From Glandiceps talaboti (Eukaryota > Hemichordata > Enteropneusta > Spengelidae), in assembly GCF_964340395.1 (NCBI RefSeq), contig NC_135557.1, positions 2,498,687-2,562,686 on the forward strand: a DNA stretch of 64,000 nucleotides, given 5' to 3'. A program made the translations under genes and the position numbers. Under the pieces are notes generated by a model. That model saw only the letters and a program-made list of their open reading frames with translations, was not told where the DNA came from and made no database searches. This document shows positions 61,601-64,000 of this stretch, piece after piece (the first letter of the stretch is position 1; each line of letters opens with the position of its first letter).

Positions 61601-64000
61601 TATCTCCATTCTCCACTATATTATATCTCCATTCTCCACTATATTATATCTCCATTCTCCACTACATTATATCTCCATTCTCCACTATATTATATCTCCA
61701 TTCTCCACTACATTATATCTTCATTCTCCATTACATTATATCTCCATTCTCCACTACATTATATCTTCTTTCTCCACTATATTATATCTCCATTCTCCAC
61801 TACATTATATCTTCATTCTCCACTACATTATATCTCCATTCTCCACTATATTATATATTCATTCTCCACTACATTATATCTCCATTCTCCACTACATTAT
61901 ATCTTCATTCTCCACTATATTATATCTCCATTCTCCACTACATTATATCTCCATTCTCTACTACATTATATCTTCATTCTCCACTATATTATATCTCCAT
62001 TCTCCACTACATTATATCTCCATTCTCCACTATATTATATCTCCATTCTCCACTATATTATATCTCCATTCTCCACTACATTATATCTCCATTCTCCACT
62101 ACATTATATCTCCATTCTCCACTACATTATATCTCCATTCTCCACTACATTATATCTCCATTCTCCACTACATTATATCTTCATTCTCCACTATATTATA
62201 TCTCCATTCTGCACTACATTATATCTCCATTCTCCACTACATTATATCTCCATTCTCCACTACATTATATCTCCATTCTCCACTACATTATATCTCCATT
62301 CTCCACTACATTATATCTTCATTCTCCACTACATTATATCTCCATTCTCCACTACATTATATCTTCATTCTCCACTATATTATATCTCCATTCTCCACTA
62401 CATTATATCTCCATTCTCCACTATATTATATCTTCATTCTCCACTATATTATATCTCCATTCTCCACTACATTATATCTCCATTCTCCACTATATTATAT
62501 ATTCATTCTCCACTACATTATATCTCCATTCTCCACTATATTATATCTTCATTCTCCACTATATTGTATCTCCATTCTCCACTACATTATATCTCCATTC
62601 TCCACTATATTATATATTCATTCTCCACTACATTATATCTCCATTCTCCACTACATTATATCTTCATTCTCCATTACATTATATCTTCATTCTCCACTAC
62701 ATTATATCTCCATTCTGCACTACATTATATCTTCATTCTCCACTACATTATATCTCCATTCTCCACTACATTATATCTTCATTCTCCACTATATTATATC
62801 TCCATTCTCCACTATATTATATCTCCATTCTCCACTACATTATATCTCCATTCTCCATTACATTATATCTCCATTCTCCACTATATTATATCTTCATTCT
62901 CCACTACATTATATCTCCATTCTCCATTACATTATATCTCCATTCTCCGCTACATTATATCTTCATTCTCCACTACATTATATCTTCATTCTCCACTATA
63001 TTATATCTCCATTCTCCACTACATTATATCTCCATTCTCCACTATATTATATCTCCATTCTCCACTACATTATATCTCCATTCTCCACTACATTATATCT
63101 CCATTCTCCACTACATTATATCTCCATTCTCCACTATATTATATCTCCATTCTCCACTACATTATATCTCCATTCTCCACTACATTATATCTCCATTCTC
63201 CACTATATTATATCTCCATTCTCCACTACATTATATCTCCATTCTCCACTACATTATATCTCCATTCTCCACTACATTATATCTCCCCATTCTCCACTAC
63301 ATTATATCTCCATTCTCCACTATATTATATCTCCATTCTCCACTACATTATATCTCCCATTCTCCACTACATTATATCTCCATTCTCCACTACATTATAT
63401 CTCCATTCTCCACTACATTATATCTCCATTCTCCACTACATTATATCTCCATTCTCCACTACATTATATCTCCATTCTCCACTACATTATATCTCCATTC
63501 TCCACTAATATATCTCCCATTCTCCCAACATATATCTCCATTCTCCACTACATTATATCTCCATTCTCCACTACATTATATCTCCATTCTCCACTACATT
63601 ATATCTCCATTCTCCACTACATTATATCTCCATTCTCCACTACATTATATCTCCATTCTCCACTACATTATATCTCCATTCTCCACTACATTATATCTCC
63701 ATTCTCACTACATTATATCTCCATTCTCCACTACATATATATCTCATTCTCCACTACATTATATCTCCATTCTCCACTACATTATATCTTCATTCTCCAC
63801 TACATTATATCTCCATTCTCCACTACATTATATCTTCATTCTCCACTACATTATATCTCCATTCTCCACTACATTATATCTTCCATTCTCCACTACATTA
63901 TATCTCCATTCTCCACTACATTATATCTCTATTCTCCACTACATTATATCTCCATTCTCCACTACATTATATCTCCATTCTCCACTACATTATATCTCCA
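58640..64000. repeat. 23-bp minisatellite, ~230 copies, running off the window
   Basis: Units of CTCCATTCTCCACTACATTA plus TAT, with CTATA, TTACA and CTTC variants. Because the plus strand has no stop in any frame, one frame runs 1399 codons; it is not a gene. Regular 23-bp spacing breaks down after about 63280, with several 1-3-base insertions or losses. It lies in the intron before gene B exon 2. Confidence 0.95.

Noticed and set aside
59309-63508. A 1399-codon plus-strand frame
   Set aside because: It is the 23-bp array read through all three registers; the unit has no plus-strand stop.

Overview
The window is eukaryotic: intron-split genes with GT-AG junctions, long AT-rich introns, GPI-anchored Ly6/uPAR-type exons, a secreted C-type lectin, a BEL/Pao retroelement, LINE reverse-transcriptase remnants, PIF/Harbinger-like and fold-back DNA elements, and very large minisatellites. 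This fits an invertebrate animal, perhaps marine; I cannot name the phylum from sequence alone. Roughly 33 kb (about half) is minisatellite. The longest open frames, including those above 1000 codons, are translations of these arrays and not genes.

Layout. 1-3.5 kb: microsatellites, a MITE-like element, a hairpin, then the last two exons of a plus-strand Ly6/uPAR-domain gene (gene A). 3.5-6.0 kb: degenerate ~240-bp repeats, then a 36-bp minisatellite whose unit is a piece of a LINE reverse transcriptase. 6.4-10.5 kb: a 55-bp array. 11.4-25.95 kb: a 14.5-kb array of about 605 copies of a 24-bp unit. 26.3-35.8 kb: a five-exon minus-strand gene for a secreted C-type lectin (204 residues). Its last intron is mostly a 41-bp minisatellite whose unit is the 3' splice site of the terminal exon. 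36-41.4 kb: dispersed repeats and a broken LINE. 41.4-45 kb: two candidate minus-strand exons of unrecognised genes around a 22-bp array. 46.5-53.2 kb: the 3' half of a BEL/Pao element broken by two nested DNA transposons. 53.2-54.1 kb: a (CT)n tract and a fold-back element inserted in a 38-bp repeat. 55.2-58.6 kb: the last four exons of a second Ly6/uPAR gene (gene B, minus strand), carrying minisatellites in two introns and at its 3' end. From 58.6 kb to the window end: a 23-bp array filling gene B's upstream intron.

The two Ly6/uPAR genes share intron phases and a 42-nt exon, so they are probably paralogues flanking the lectin gene. All three recognised products are predicted to be secreted or surface proteins, as in an immune or adhesion gene neighbourhood; that role is inference.

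The most unusual feature is the origin of several minisatellites in functional gene pieces: a splice acceptor copied about 81 times in the lectin gene, the terminal GPI exon plus stop codon copied after the Ly6 gene B stop, and a reverse-transcriptase fragment copied about 31 times. Exon calls were made by hand from splice consensus, phase and domain recognition, with no transcript evidence.
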